Source: Cristatella mucedo (Eukaryota; Bryozoa; Phylactolaemata; Cristatellidae). Taken from it: a stretch of DNA of 64,000 bases. Below are positions 23,216-34,516 of the stretch, one piece after another. The first letter of the stretch is position 1. Every line of letters starts with the position of its first letter. The notes beneath the pieces were generated by a model. That model did not search any database. It was not told the DNA's origin and saw only the letters and a list, made by a program, of their open reading frames with translations. The stretch spans positions 62,001-126,000 of the forward strand of contig WPIO01000055.1 in the NCBI GenBank assembly GCA_009760855.2. The letters are read 5' to 3'. A program made the position numbers and the translations under genes.

Positions 23216-23913
23216 ACCTACCGCCTGATGCCGTTCGGTGCGCGCCTACGCGCAATAAGCAGGCCGTCACAAAACGAGCGTTTCTGGCGCTGACCTACTT
23301 ACCGTTACTAAAGGGGGTCGTGAGTCCAGGCGTGAATCGGAAAGCGAGACACACAAATTGGGGATTTTACTGAGCTTTATTCGCATACGCACAAAGTCGC
23401 TGCGCGTCTAGCCCAGTTTTATCTCTGCACTCCTCGCACGCTCTCAACAGCACAAGCACTCTTGCGGAGGGAATACGTCTTCGCACTTAGGCTACCTAAG
23501 TATATTGTGGGGAACGACCCCAATGAGACGAGGAGCCCGAACCGGAGCCTAGACCCGCTTCCACCCTAATGGCAGGAATATCGTACGCACTACACCAAAC
23601 TACTTCCGGTTCGCGTCGGCAAATCCCTATGCCGGGACCACTCGCGCACACACACAAAATACAGAAGAAACACAAAAATGCGAGCTCGAGCGCTATACGA
23701 CCGTATTCGATGGCGTTCACCGAATTCTCCTGGCGCTGTCCAGTCCTGTCCCCCCCACCCCCAATCACCGGCGAACAGCCCGCTCTCCTCACTCGTTTTC
23801 AGAGAAACGAGTCCGGCGATGGCGTCGAGACGGAGCCGAAGATGAAGAAGAGGCCTCTAGCAATCGGTGCCCTATCATTATATAACTAGCTGGGACAGTG
23901 GAGTTTAAAACCC

Positions 23914-24163
23914 AGCCAATATCAAATCACGTCAGCAACCTCTGCGTCCCCTTGCTCACAGCTCGAGAAAGCAGATGCTCTTCGCCCACTTCTTTTGTTC
24001 TCGCGGAAACCGTCCAGCAAATCTATGATGGCTGGCGGCGACAGCGACCTTGGGCAAGCGTTGCCCTATTCTCAAATTGCTAGCAGGAACTGTAAGGTTG
24101 ACAGGCCAGCCAATATCAATCACCTCATTGCCCTACTACGATGGCTGCGTCCCCTTGCTCTAG
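23914..24163. repeat. Short direct repeat pair
   Basis: CCAGCCAATATCAA...CTGCGTCCCCTTGCTC occurs at 23914-23955 and again, with a small insertion, at 24106-24163. Confidence 0.6.
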
Positions 24164-24335
24164 GACAGAGGTGCTTCCTGCTGAGCAATTCTCATGCGCT
24201 CTAAAACTGAGTCAGGCCGGCGCTGTGCTACAGTATAATACCAAAGTTTCAAGTAATAGGAGTGGGAACGTGTATTGGTCGCTTTTTTAATTAATTCAAG
24301 GTTCTGTCGTTCAATTTTAGTTTCCTCCTTTCTCA

Positions 24336-24780
24336 GGCTTACGGCTACCTATCAGAACTTCTCAGCATCAAGGCATCGTGCCACTATTTTCCCGACTAAA
24401 ATCGCTTAGCTATGACTCGAAGGAAACTCGAATCCTATGGCGACCGTGTCTTTAGTTAGTATGCTCCTAAAGCTTTGAACCTACTCCTTATTGACGTCAC
24501 GAGATCCCCTGACTCGTTGAAATTTCAATAAGCAAGAGAGCGCCTGTTTCTAAGGGAATTTTCTAGGTCCTAGTGATGTATCCTCTGTGCATTACCACAA
24601 TCTATATGTACATGCTGAAACGGTGCATGTCACCTCTAACCATGTTATGCTTGTTAAAAATTTGCATATTACCACAAAAACAGTCAATCACGCTTCCTTT
24701 TCAACATATGTCAAGCGCCTATACAGATATTACGTTTTCTGAGGGTTTCACACAAATTAATAATATTTGTATTACCATTA
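24336..24780 (+). mobile_element. Old LINE A 3' copy
   Basis: Starts in C-terminal coding sequence (CCTATCAGAACTTCTCAGCA), passes TTAGTATGCTCCTAAAGC and UTR words, and ends at a degraded hairpin (24712-24750) with an ATAAT-type tail. Confidence 0.75.
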
Positions 24781-25452
24781 AGTATTTTTTGCTAAAAACA
24801 GTGCACATAGTGGGTTTTAGCCCGTGCACACTTTTGAAAGCTGCTCGCGAAATCATGTCCAAACACCGTCGCATGTCTTAGCGTCCCCTTCAATGCACGC
24901 AGGTAGGGAGATATTAGCAGAGTGCGACGCTTACAAAAATTCAGATACCTTAATTCCAAAAAAACGCCATTCTATTAAAATTACGAATATTGTATACAGC
25001 CGCCAATGGTCTTTGTCTTTAATAAGAGACATGAAGCGCTACTGACTGAATATTCTTTCGGTCAGGTTTCTGAAAGATTTTTAGTAATAGATTATGACAT
25101 CCTTCTCTAAATTATTTAGGTTCACAACCTCAACTATTTCTATTAGCTACCATAAGCTCCTTCCTTGTTGACTGCTGTCTTAACCGATTAGCAAATCGGA
25201 AGAACTTTTTGTGTAGCATTCAGAAAACTCTCTTTATCACAAGGGTTGGCCTCCAATGTTTTCTAATTTGCAGTTCCCTAGAAAATCTTAAAAGGTCAAT
25301 GCTATGGTGGTAAGAGTCCAATTCTGCCCACACTGCAAAGCAATGAGTAGTTTTTACAGCATCTATTATTCTTGATTAAGGGTTCTTCCGCAAAAGCGTG
25401 AAAAGACTTCATCCGATTAAGGTTTACACTTTTCGTAGGTTATTTGTAACAC
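24781..25452. other. Unassigned DNA
   Basis: No feature recognised. Confidence 0.4.
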
Positions 25453-25633
25453 TAATAAATAAGTATTTGCTGATTTAGCAGCCTCTTTTGCATTGTGACA
25501 GAAGAGCCTTCACGGCTATCACCACCGCTTGCAGTGGCAATAAGGGATTGCCCACCGCAGGATTCAAACCCACGACCATGGGATCGATGTCGTGAAAAGC
25601 AACCGATTTACCTAGTGTGCCATCACGGCTCAC
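25453..25633 (-). mobile_element. SINE1 copy
   Basis: Minus-strand head GTGAGCCGTGATGGCACACT, B box GGGTTTGAATCC, the CACTGCAAGCGG body and a short ATTT-type tail. Confidence 0.88.
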
Positions 25634-27060
25634 CATGATGGAGAGCTATAGCTAGGAAATATATTCTTACAACCATTCAATAGTATGTTTTTAACTAACT
25701 TAAGAGCACTTTCTGTCTTCAAGAGTGGTGAGAGCGTGATGTAGTGGCTGCCAACATCATTATTTTATTGAGCTAAATCTCTCCAGCAATAGCCCTAGCA
25801 AATTACTCACTGGATTGAAGTCCAGAGCATTACTGATTTACCAAAACTTCCGCTAACCTATTTAGCAACAATACACAGTAGATGGTGACATATACACTTT
25901 CTCGTGTTCATAAATCAAAATTCGCTAATATTTTTAGCCTTTATCACACTCAAACCGCTAGTGCATGCACGCATTTCATGAAGAAAAATCTTGGCACATT
26001 TCCAGCTTCTTTAAGAATAGGGACTTGATCACAAGTGGTGGTATCTTCTTAAAAACTGACCACTGACTAGATCCTTCTGTTAGCATTGATCAGAAAAGCA
26101 CCAATAATGGCATCCGTACGTATCTGCATTAGCATCGCAACTGGGCACAGTGGCTACCAAAGAAGCTTCGTGTGCCACAAGTCACCACTAAAGATGCTGT
26201 GACTCTCTTTAAGCACTAGAAAGGCCATCCAATGTCCAACAGCTAAATCGGCTTTGCAATCCGATGTCTTACAGTTAAAGCAAATAAGGAAACTCAAATC
26301 CGGAGCCTGTCAATCTAAATTGTAAGGAGAGAAGTCCCGTGTTCAATACATGTCATAGTCAACACGAGAAATACCTCCAATTTTTGTTGTTCTCTGAAAT
26401 TGTGTTACGTCTGTCACAAGTAAATAATAATGAGTATGTATCCTTTAGCAGCACCCCATGAGTTCGTCGGTACCCTGAAATTCAGAGCTGATTGCCTAAC
26501 ATAAGGGAATGCTTTCCTAACTGTTTTCGCCTTTTGGTAGGTTTATTTCTGGCATACCTTAGTTTCTAAAAGTAATAAAAAGGTGTCATTCCTAGATAAA
26601 TTTGCCTAAAGTCTATTTTTTGACATTACAGCGAAAGAAACTACCCGCACGTATACATTTAAACGCTTACTGCTTGGGGCTGGGTCACCTACGCCAGCTG
26701 TGGCGGAGTTAAATTCTCCAGCTACTACATGTTTACATACTTACACGCAATTACGGATGTAATGAAAATGGGCTGTGCTGTTATTATTAAATTAAGACTG
26801 AGCACTAGGCTCAGCTACAAGCGGTTAGCCTAACTTAATTGCTTTTTGGGGTAGGCCAGCACGTGCGAACGCGATTTCGACTTGCTTCCGTAGGAAGCTC
26901 TATGCGTTAGGAGAGGCAGCAACGTGAGCTACTGGCCTCAATTAGAGTCTCCTGTTGTTGCACCAAATGCGATTAAAGTGTGTCCCCCCCCCCGCCACCC
27001 AACCACTCACGCATGTCTGCATCATCTACTTAACCATTACATTCGTCACAAAATTCATTT
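25634..27060. other. Unassigned DNA
   Basis: No gene or known repeat recognised. Short poly-C at 26985-26996. Confidence 0.4.
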
Positions 27061-27152
27061 ACTCGTTTTTCTTTGCTGCAAATGTAAAGCGCCTAGAGCG
27101 AGACTGAGTTCTCTGAGGGCACTTTATCAAGTGTGTTATTTTGATTATTACT
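27061..27152 (+). mobile_element. LINE A tail fragment
   Basis: CTGCAAATGTAAAGCGCC hairpin and a short TTATTTTGATTATTA tail. No further LINE sequence upstream. Confidence 0.78.
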
Positions 27153-27299
27153 GAAATAAAATTAGTCATTTCTCATCTATTTGTATGTGCTCAAAACAAA
27201 TATGGTAATAAAATGGCACAATTCGCTCTACTTTTTTGGAATCTGCAATAAATTAATATGCACATCACGATGCATTTTTGAAGAGCTCTCGAATATGAG

Positions 27300-28300
27300 G
27301 ACCCACAAAAACTTATACCTCTTAAACTTTGCTTTGCTGAGTTGAGGAAATTGTTTGTTCAGGTATCAAGAAGCTGGCGAACTCCTGCCCATGGCTTTCA
27401 CGAAGTTTTTCATCAAACCTAGTTTGATGTGAAGCGGTGGTAGTAGGATTTCGTGAGCCTCGACCAGAGCTGGGTGATAAATATTCTTCTCTCCAACTGC
27501 TACATTTTGTCTGCGAGTCCATTCTTTTAACATGTAGTGCAATTCCCTTGCTCGGCTACCCATAGAGGTGCCAGCTGTACTTTTTATACTCAATGGAATT
27601 CAGTAGCTGCTATAAGTTATCGTTTATCTCTTTTATTTAGACAACATGTGCTGTTGGAGAAGATGGTTTCCATTGTGCAAAAACGCAGCATTAGGACTCA
27701 GTTTCGAAGAGTCTACTAATAGTTTCCATTCTTGTGGGTCATTTGTGATTTTTAACGTGTTCATGAGGCCCTCAATATCGGAACAGAATACCAGGTTCCT
27801 TTTTCTTCCTGAAGAAAATCTCCAAGTGCTGGTGGCGCTTTCGATATAAAATTGTGACATATTCGAGAAGATTGCATTGTTAGATTCTTGATCTTAGTAA
27901 CTCTGCCTTGGTTTTGATAAGTCAAAATTACGAAGTGGGTTCTTTAGTTCTTTCTGTGTTATTCTGTGTGGAGTTGATGATGCACCACGATGGAATTGGA
28001 ATCGCTGCATGCTGACTTACTATGAGATAAACCGGTCGGCTCATCCTTTTCCTTATCAGATGAATCAAGAGAATATTCTGCTGTATGTTCTGGAATAGGA
28101 AGTCCGTCACCATTCGGAGCTGGTCTCAGTGCAGACGGAATTTTTGGGTAGACTATTCTCGACTTCCTTTGCTTCTTAATTCCGCCGGAAAGATGAAAAA
28201 CCAAGTAGACGTAACATTCATGCATGTGGTCTCTTGACTCTCCACACCATGGTCACTGGAGACAGCATTGGTGGTCTTTTTCCAGCCACTGTCAAAGCTG
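27300..28300 (-). pseudogene. Broken copy of a transposon-associated protein family
   Basis: Minus-strand frames give, in order, VFHLSGGIKKQRKSRIVYP and PSALRPAPNGDGLPIP (28225-27959), FCSDIEGLMNTL and WKLLVDSSKLSPNAAFLHNG (27860-27633), then RARELHYMLKEWTRRQ and LLPPLHIKLGLMKNFVKA (27593-27366). The pair DSSK...LLHNG and PPLHIKLGLMK is a signature of a multicopy family I remember from several invertebrate genomes, usually near transposons. Its biochemical function is unknown to me. The frames change at least three times and expected sequence is missing between blocks, so this is a pseudogene. The C-terminal third of the family is absent. Confidence 0.72.
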
Positions 28301-28954
28301 CGTTGTACATGTAGCACAGCATACGCATATGCAGGACCCAAGGATGATCGTGGTCACTAACCGTCAGCGTCCGTAGTAAATACGATACACCTTCCTCACT
28401 TGAGAAGTGATGCTTTTCTTCTAGCTATCAAATGTTCCTTTCCCGGAAATATTGAAAAATTTTCCCTCGGTTTTAACACACTTTCGAGGCATTGTTGTTC
28501 TGTATTGTGCCTCAATGGATAAAATAATAACAGCTTCATGCAACGGTAGCCTAAACTGTCTCACAGTGAGAATAAATGCTCAACCTTTCCGACTGGACTT
28601 TATAACATCAGCTTATTGCAGCAGCCACCTGGCAGTAGCATTGCATTGCATCAGAAAATCGTGCTATCAACTCTGGATTTGTGCATGCTGGTATTGTGCA
28701 ATGCGATGCAATATCACAGTACCCTAGGCTTATTAAGGATGTTTTTGCAGTCCTACTTGATAAATTTATGCGGTGAAACATAGAAAATGAACTATATGAA
28801 ATATGCTTAAAAATTGAGCCAATAAAAAAATCTATGGTTGTAATCGTGTTCAGCACATCTAGACTCGAGTGCCTTTTTAAGTCATTAACAACTTTAATTG
28901 TGACCGGTGTAATAGTAACAAGTTGATGTAGAATCCTAATAAAGCCAGATCTTC
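28301..28954. other. Unassigned DNA
   Basis: May contain the decayed C-terminal end of the minus-strand LINE that starts at 28955, but I cannot align it with confidence. Confidence 0.35.
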
Positions 28955-29478
28955 TTCGAGGCACTTAGTTGCAAAGGCGATCGCCAGGTAGGGTAGCTAT
29001 CGAATACGACACCTAAAGTCCGAGCACACTTTGATGGTTGCACAAAAGCATCACCGATTAGAAGGCTAACCCTTCTAGGCCAGCCACACGCTTGGTTTGT
29101 CCTGTGAGCAGCAGTAGCTTGTTATCGCCGTTTAGTTTAAGGAGTTTGCCAAAATCCAGGATCCAACGTTTGCAGACCAAACATTCAGTTTATCAGTCGC
29201 TGCAGCAGATTTCGACGGTTTAGATGACAACTACAGTTAATTATCATCACCCTAAAACTGATCTCTTATTCCATTGGTCTGAAACACTTTTCCCAGCGTT
29301 TGAGTGCAAATGGAGAAAACCAAAGGACCGAGGACGGATTCTTGAGGGACTCCACTGGTTACTGGTCTGGTGAATGAGACCTAACCTCCACATGAAAAGG
29401 ATTTAATACGATCGGACAAGTCGGATTTAAATCACACCAGTTCCTCTTCTGCCAGACCGGTCGTTGTTCCCTCTTTTA

Positions 29479-29634
29479 TAAATAAATAAATAAATATAAT
29501 TCATTTGTATAGCGCTTCAAGAGAACTCAATCTCTATTCAGGCGCTTCACACATGCCTCGGGGCTCGAGCCCACGACCTCAGTCGGACCTTGGTCGGGGC
29601 GAGCACCTTAACCGCTAGACCAAACCAGCGAATC
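29479..29634 (-). mobile_element. SINE2, present only in duplication unit 1
   Basis: Minus-strand reading: tRNA-like head with an A box (TGGTCTAGCGGTTAAGGTGC) and a B box (GGGCTCGAGCCCC). A 3' segment AAGCGCCTGAATAGAGATTG...CTTGAAGCGCTATA has the same stem-loop as the LINE A end. The tail is (ATTT)n. The unoccupied site is visible in unit 2 near 34180-34190. Confidence 0.88.
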
Positions 29635-29965
29635 TATGTAGGATATCATGATCAATGGTGTCGAAGGCAGCTGACAGATCTGGCAGAGCTAAAACAGTGA
29701 CATTCCCGTCACCACTTCGGCATAACATGCCATTGGTTACACGGAGGAGAGCAGTTTCGGTTGAGTGCTTCCGCTTGAACCCCGACTAAATATTTTCTGA
29801 AATTTTATTCTTTTAAACGTTTGCTACCAGCTGCTTGGCAACTATTTTGTCAAGTATCTTTGACAAAACGAAGACGGGAAACTGGGTGATAGTTTGCGAG
29901 GAACTCTATCCAATCCAGGTTTTTAAGTATGGGTCTAACGATGGCTGATTGAAGGACTTGGGTAC

Positions 29966-30553
29966 AACACCTTTTTTTGGTTGTAGGACATTTTCGTCCC
30001 CCCCCCCCCCCCCGGACGTCTCTCCCACGTGGACAATTTCCCCTGGTGGACCCTAGGATATTTCCCCCTGACATTTCCCCTCGGTAGGACATTTCCCTCT
30101 ATGTTGATGAATGTATAACTAAGAATAAAGATATAATAATACATGAACAAATAAAGTTCACGCTCTATTGAAATAAAATCAACTCAGTATAATTGGACTT
30201 TTGTTAATTCCTGGTTGGCCTTGCACTACACAGTTCCTTTGATCATCACGAAAAACGAGTGATAAAATAAGTACAAATAATTACGGTACTCCGCACAACG
30301 TATATAAGTATATACAGGTATTTAAACCCTAAGCTCTCAACCCTCAACCCTAAAACCCTAAGCCCTTAAACCTTAAACCCTAAAACACTAAACCCTCAAC
30401 TCTAAACCCTTAATCCTAAATCCCTAAACCCTTCAACCTAAACCCTGTACCCCACGGGGGGGGGGGAATTTCCTATCCCAGTGGAGGAATGTTAGGGAGG
30501 GAATATCGGGGGGGGGGGTGGGTGAGAAATGTCCGGGGGGGGGGGGGGTGCCC
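29966..30553. mobile_element. GTAC-flanked non-autonomous element with telomere-like core, copy 1
   Basis: The insert sits between GTAC at 29962-29965 and GTAC at 30554-30557, splitting the LINE reading frame. Its ends are imperfect inverted repeats built from GGACATTTCCCC-like words: GGACATTTTCGTCCCC on the left, GAGAAATGTCC followed by poly-G on the right. The middle has an AT-rich non-coding stretch and a CCCTAAA-type array. No open reading frame is present, so movement would need a partner transposase. I cannot assign a superfamily. Confidence 0.8.
30325..30455. repeat. Degenerate CCCTAA/CCCTAAA telomere-like array
   Basis: Roughly eighteen diverged AACCCTA-type units. It lies inside the GTAC-flanked insert, not at a chromosome end. 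Confidence 0.88.
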
Positions 30554-31487
30554 GTACCCTCTTTTTCAGAGAAGCATTAACAATTTTGGTTATTGCTGAG
30601 CTAAGTTGGTCGGATAGTGAAGACCACGGAGATAATGGTACATGGTTTTCAGGAAATGAGCTCTTTTTACTAGACTCTCAGGTAGGTAAGGTAAGGTACC
30701 TTAATGAAGCCATATCGCATGCAGAAAACCCAAGAAGTTCTTAACGAAATGTCACAGGTTTTGATTCAGATATTGCTTTAGTCTTAGTGGGATTTATAGA
30801 AGCGCGAATGCTCACAATACTTTCAGTTAATAATGCTGAAACTTTCTGGTTGAGCCGTTTGAGTCTGGGGAGTGTGGCCTCTCACCATTGGCCGGCAAAT
30901 TGCTTACCGTCTCATAAATGTTTTTTTGTCTGACTGACAATGCTTCAGTTTACGACTAAGAGTCTTATTTTTTTAATGTATAGACTTACAGGAAGTCTAT
31001 GAAATTTACTAGATCTTCATCAGACCCAGACTTCTTAAAACGGCGTTCAAGCCTGTGCTTAGCACGGCGCATCTCTAGAAGGTTGTTCGTAAATTGAAAG
31101 AAATCCCCACGCCTCTGCACACCGACAGAATGTGTGGTAGCATGCTCGTCAAGAGCACTTTTAAGTAACATGTTCACTGCATCAGTAAGGGTATCAAGGC
31201 TTTCGGTCAAGTAAGGGTGAAGATCAAGATCTGCCTCACATGGACCTTTAAGCTTTTAAAAGAATGTTCACCGGTTCATCGCTTGGGAAAAATTAGGAGA
31301 GTGGTCGAGAGTGCTGGTGTAACTTTCCAAACCGAAAATTAAGGAGCAGCCCACTCACCTTAATAATAAACAATGCAACGACATAAACGATCTCATTAAA
31401 ATAATAATAATAATTATGTATGCAATGCAAGTTTCCTGTCTTATTTGTAGTGCAAGAAGAAAAGTGCTACACGCTATTACTTACAGT

Positions 31488-31855
31488 TAATAATAATAAA
31501 ACATGTGATATAGCGCCCTCAGATAACTCGATCTCTTTTTCTAGGCACTTTGTATTTGCTGCAAAGGAAGCACGGTCGAATGGTTAGTGGTATCACGCTC
31601 GGTTAACAACAAGAATTACATAGTTAGGGGTGGCATGCACAGGGTCAGCCTACAAGTTTGGTTAGTGGCAGCATGCACAGTGTCAGCACGCATAAGCACA
31701 CGAAGGACGAATCGCAGGGACTCACTAAATGCTGCTGGAATAGAGGAGTTTTTAGTTTCTTTTTAAATGGGGACAAGTCAGGAGTTGTCGTGACACAGGT
31801 CGGAGTGACTTCCAGGCTTTGGGAGCATAGAAACTAAAGTCAGTTAATTGTCAGT
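31488..31855 (-). mobile_element. LINE A 3' end in unit 1
   Basis: Minus-strand LINE A tail with hairpin (31507-31550), UTR (GCATGCACAGGGTCAGCC) and the last coding scrap (GGAGTGACTTCCAGGCTTTG). Confidence 0.87.
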
Positions 31856-32909
31856 TTGAGGCTTTGAGTCGTCATGCTAGGAAACAGATGACACTGCACA
31901 GTTTACTGAGCCGTTGAGCCATCTTACTGAAACTGTATCGACCATGGCTACCTTGTTGGCACCAGACTCGTTCAACATCACTCTACTCTGTCGCTTTTGC
32001 ATACGTATATCTATGGTTGGGGATCAGTGAAGATTGAATAATAGTAAAAGAAGTTACAAAAAGTAAATCGCTGTGTGCGATGCGAGACAGCTCAGGATAA
32101 AGCGGTGGCGAAGTTGAAGTTTCTGCTAAAAGTAAGAATACGAATAAAATCTAAACAATATACTCATTTGTCTCAGAAATCAAAAATGAAGCACTGGCTG
32201 ATTTAGAAGCGCTGCTTAAAAGGCATTTGCATAGCCTCTGTGGATTAACCAACGTTCAGGAGGCAATTGTGTATATTTCGCGCTGCTGCACAAAAGCCTA
32301 CATATTATTGTGCATTCAAGGCGTAGGGTTCGTCTAAGCACTAAAGCTACGAAACAAGAAGGCCGAATAGGCCGAATTAAACGCGCATTCATTTTTAATA
32401 TGCATATAAATATATATATATACCAGGTAACTATAAAACTTTGTTTTGAATTTGCTCGTGCTAAGAGTAATATTTGTTGTGCATGCGAAGAATAATCTTT
32501 CCTGTCTTCACCAAACCTTCACCAATCTTCACCTTTTTTCGTCTAACAGACCGAATGTCCTGCTATCACGAAAAGCAATCGATGTGTGTCCTTTTGGCTT
32601 TCTAAATACAAAGGGTTAGGTTCAAGTGTGAATATCTTGCAAAAAACTCCAAACACATTGCCAGCAAACTTTAGCCCACGATCTGACGTGTGAGTGCCCG
32701 AACCCTAGTGCCGTCCAAGTTATCGTAAGCCCGTTCGCGTGAGTACTAATACCGCTAACTAAATGAGAAGCAGAAAGAGGTCGAGTAATTTATATATATT
32801 ATAAAATTTGGAGTATTTAATTGGTAAAGAACAAGTTTGGCTTGCTTCCATAAGAATCAAACAGCCACATTAGTCAGTGCACTTCTTACGGCGACAAACG
32901 TTAATTTAC
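31856..32909. other. Unassigned DNA shared by both duplication units
   Basis: About 1 kb with no recognised gene, repeated nearly identically at 36384-37430. It includes a (TA)n stretch near 32410. Confidence 0.45.
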
Positions 32910-33390
32910 CTAGGTTCTTACTCTGACCCACAAGGCCCGTTGCAGCTTGGCTCCTCAGTACCTAGCTGAACTGCTGCACCAGCTTCAGCCTCCTCGCGTC
33001 CTCAGGACCTGTACGGACAATTAATTAGCTGTTCCATCTCTCAGCTTAAAGACCGTTGGTGACAGAAGCTTTTGCTCTGCAGGTCCTAGACTGTGGAGCT
33101 CGCTTCCACGATTATTACGCAATGACAACTACTCTCCTGACTATGGCTCGTCCTTTTCAGCGGTTCTGAGCTGCTACTTCCGTGCTACTCACTACCTCAA
33201 CTGCTCTCCTGACTCTGCTATGCTTCCCTCTTTCTCTTTGTTTCGTGAGATGAAGTCTGTCGGCTAGCGAATGTGTATTGAAAGCCGCTTAGGCTGTGAG
33301 TGCGCTATACAAAACTCTCCTGCGTAACACCCACTTAGTCTTTATGGCTTTGTGGAGTTACAGACGGAGATACATTACATCACATTAGGA
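32910..33390 (+). mobile_element. LINE B 3' end in unit 1
   Basis: Plus-strand C-terminal sequence (CTGACCCACAAGGCCCG, LWSSLPRLL-type region) and 3' UTR ending CGGAGATACATTACATCAC. Frameshifted. Confidence 0.85.
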
Positions 33391-33633
33391 CTCACAAGTT
33401 TGCTTGGCTGGTTTTTCTGACATCTACAGAACCTTGAAGCAGCCTCGTTACATCACTCGTCACGGACCTGCTCAGGCTCCGGATCACGAAGCATAATGAC
33501 ATACGGATTCTATCACTCGGACTCGCGTACTGTCCCTCCGTTCTCTTCTTCTGATTGCCTAAAATAAATTCGTCCAAATATTCCTTGATTTGTTACCTCT
33601 AAATTTTCTAACTCCATTTGTGCCTGTAATAAT

Positions 33634-33692
33634 GCCGGTAGAGCATGAGACTCTTAATCTCAGAGTCGTGGGTCCGTGCCCCACGTTGGGCG
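33634..33692 (+). pseudogene. tRNA-Lys(CTT) pseudogene, unit 1
   Basis: The D-arm end (GGTAGAGC), anticodon arm GAGACTCTTAATCTC with anticodon CTT, variable loop, T arm and acceptor 3' half CACGTTGGGCG are intact enough to recognise. The first roughly 14 bases of the tRNA are missing and the B box is altered to GGTCCGTGCC. So it is a truncated, probably unprocessed copy. It lies 10 bp upstream of a SINE1. Confidence 0.85.
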
Positions 33693-33702
33693 TCAGTTTT
33701 CG

Positions 33703-33893
33703 GTGAGCCGTGATGGCACACTAGGTAAGGCGGTTGCTTTCACGACCTTGGTCCCAAGATCGTGGGTTCGATTCCTGCTGTGGGCGATCGTTTATTGCCA
33801 TTGCAAGCGGTGGTGATAGCCGTAAAGGCTCTTCTGTCGCCATACAAAAAGAGGCTGTTTAATCAGCAAGGATTTATTTATTTATTTATTTTT
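33703..33893 (+). mobile_element. SINE1 copy, unit 1
   Basis: Head GTGAGCCGTGATGGCACACT, A-box-like ACTAGGTAAGG, B box GGGTTCGATTCC, body TTTATTGCCATTGCAAGCGG through AAAAAGAGGCTG, and an (ATTT)n tail. The best-preserved form of this family in the window. Confidence 0.92.
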
Positions 33894-34516
33894 AGAATCT
33901 TAGATCCCTTAATGGGCGGCAAATTCAGGTGCTATTGTGCTATGCTCTGAAAGCACGAATCTTACTACTAACTAGCCCGCGACGCCAACGTCTGACTTCT
34001 TGACATTTAAGTGAACCTGAAAACCGGCGTGCTCCTCACACACACCACTTATTTGATCCCATGAATCATCCTTTGTGTCCATATGAATGTATGCTATTGC
34101 AAAGCCCCACGATTATTGATGATGACAAGTCGAATTTAAATCACACCAGTTCCTCGTCTGTCAGACCGGTCGTTGTTCTCTCGCTTATGTAGGATATCAT
34201 GATCAATGGTCTCGAAGGCAGCTGACAGATCTGGCAGAGCTAAGACAGTGACATTCCCGTCACCACTTCGGCATAACATGCCATTGGTTACACGGAGGAG
34301 AGCAGTTTCGGTTGAGTGCTTCCACTTGAACCCCGACTAAATATTTTCTGAAATTTTATTCTTTTAAACGTTTGCTACCAGCTGCTTGGCAACTATTTTG
34401 TCAAGTATCTTTGACAAAACGAAGACGGGAAACTGGGTGATAGTTTGCGAGGAACTCTATCCAATCCAGGTTTTTAAGTATGGGTCTAACGATGGCTGAT
34501 TGAAGGACTTGGGTAC

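Larger units (their letters stand above)
21651..24335. other. Unassigned DNA with minor repeats
   Basis: Contains the inverted partner of the 1045-1102 repeat (23158-23215) and an internal direct repeat at 23914/24108. The stretch 23370-23880 is CpG-containing and looks LTR- or promoter-like, but I found no second copy. Reading frames here resemble nothing known to me. Confidence 0.4.
28955..31280 (-). mobile_element. LINE B-like element, minus strand, in duplication unit 1
   Basis: On the minus strand the order is: linker (ERRFKKSGSDEDLVNFIDFL near 31000-31060, aligning with the [12 protein letters not shown] region of LINE A), SSAITKIVNASLKKR (about 30565-30610), then after an insert QSAIVRPILKNLDWIEFLAN (about 29890-29950), the [11 protein letters not shown] palm motif (29640-29680) and the NGDNKLLLL/LGVVFDS region (29000-29140). 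It is interrupted by a GTAC-flanked insert and a SINE2. Frameshifts are present. No endonuclease domain was recognised, and the 5' boundary is uncertain. Confidence 0.75.
29415..34123. repeat. Tandem segmental duplication, unit 1
   Basis: This 4.7-kb stretch recurs directly behind itself as 34124-38650. Long runs are identical, with scattered substitutions and small indels. It contains LINE B-like sequence, the GTAC-flanked insert, a LINE A tail, about 1 kb of unassigned DNA, a LINE B tail, a tRNA-Lys pseudogene and a SINE1. Unit 1 carries one extra insertion, SINE2 at 29479-29634. The four bases GACA occur at the start of both units and just after unit 2. Confidence 0.95.

Noticed and set aside
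30325-30455. Chromosome-end telomere
   Set aside because: The repeats are degenerate, short, enclosed in an insert within a LINE and present twice through a segmental duplication.
33703-33893. Functional tRNA gene at the SINE1 head
   Set aside because: The head has A- and B-box-like motifs but cannot be folded into a normal tRNA by eye, and the same unit with body and (ATTT)n tail recurs many times.
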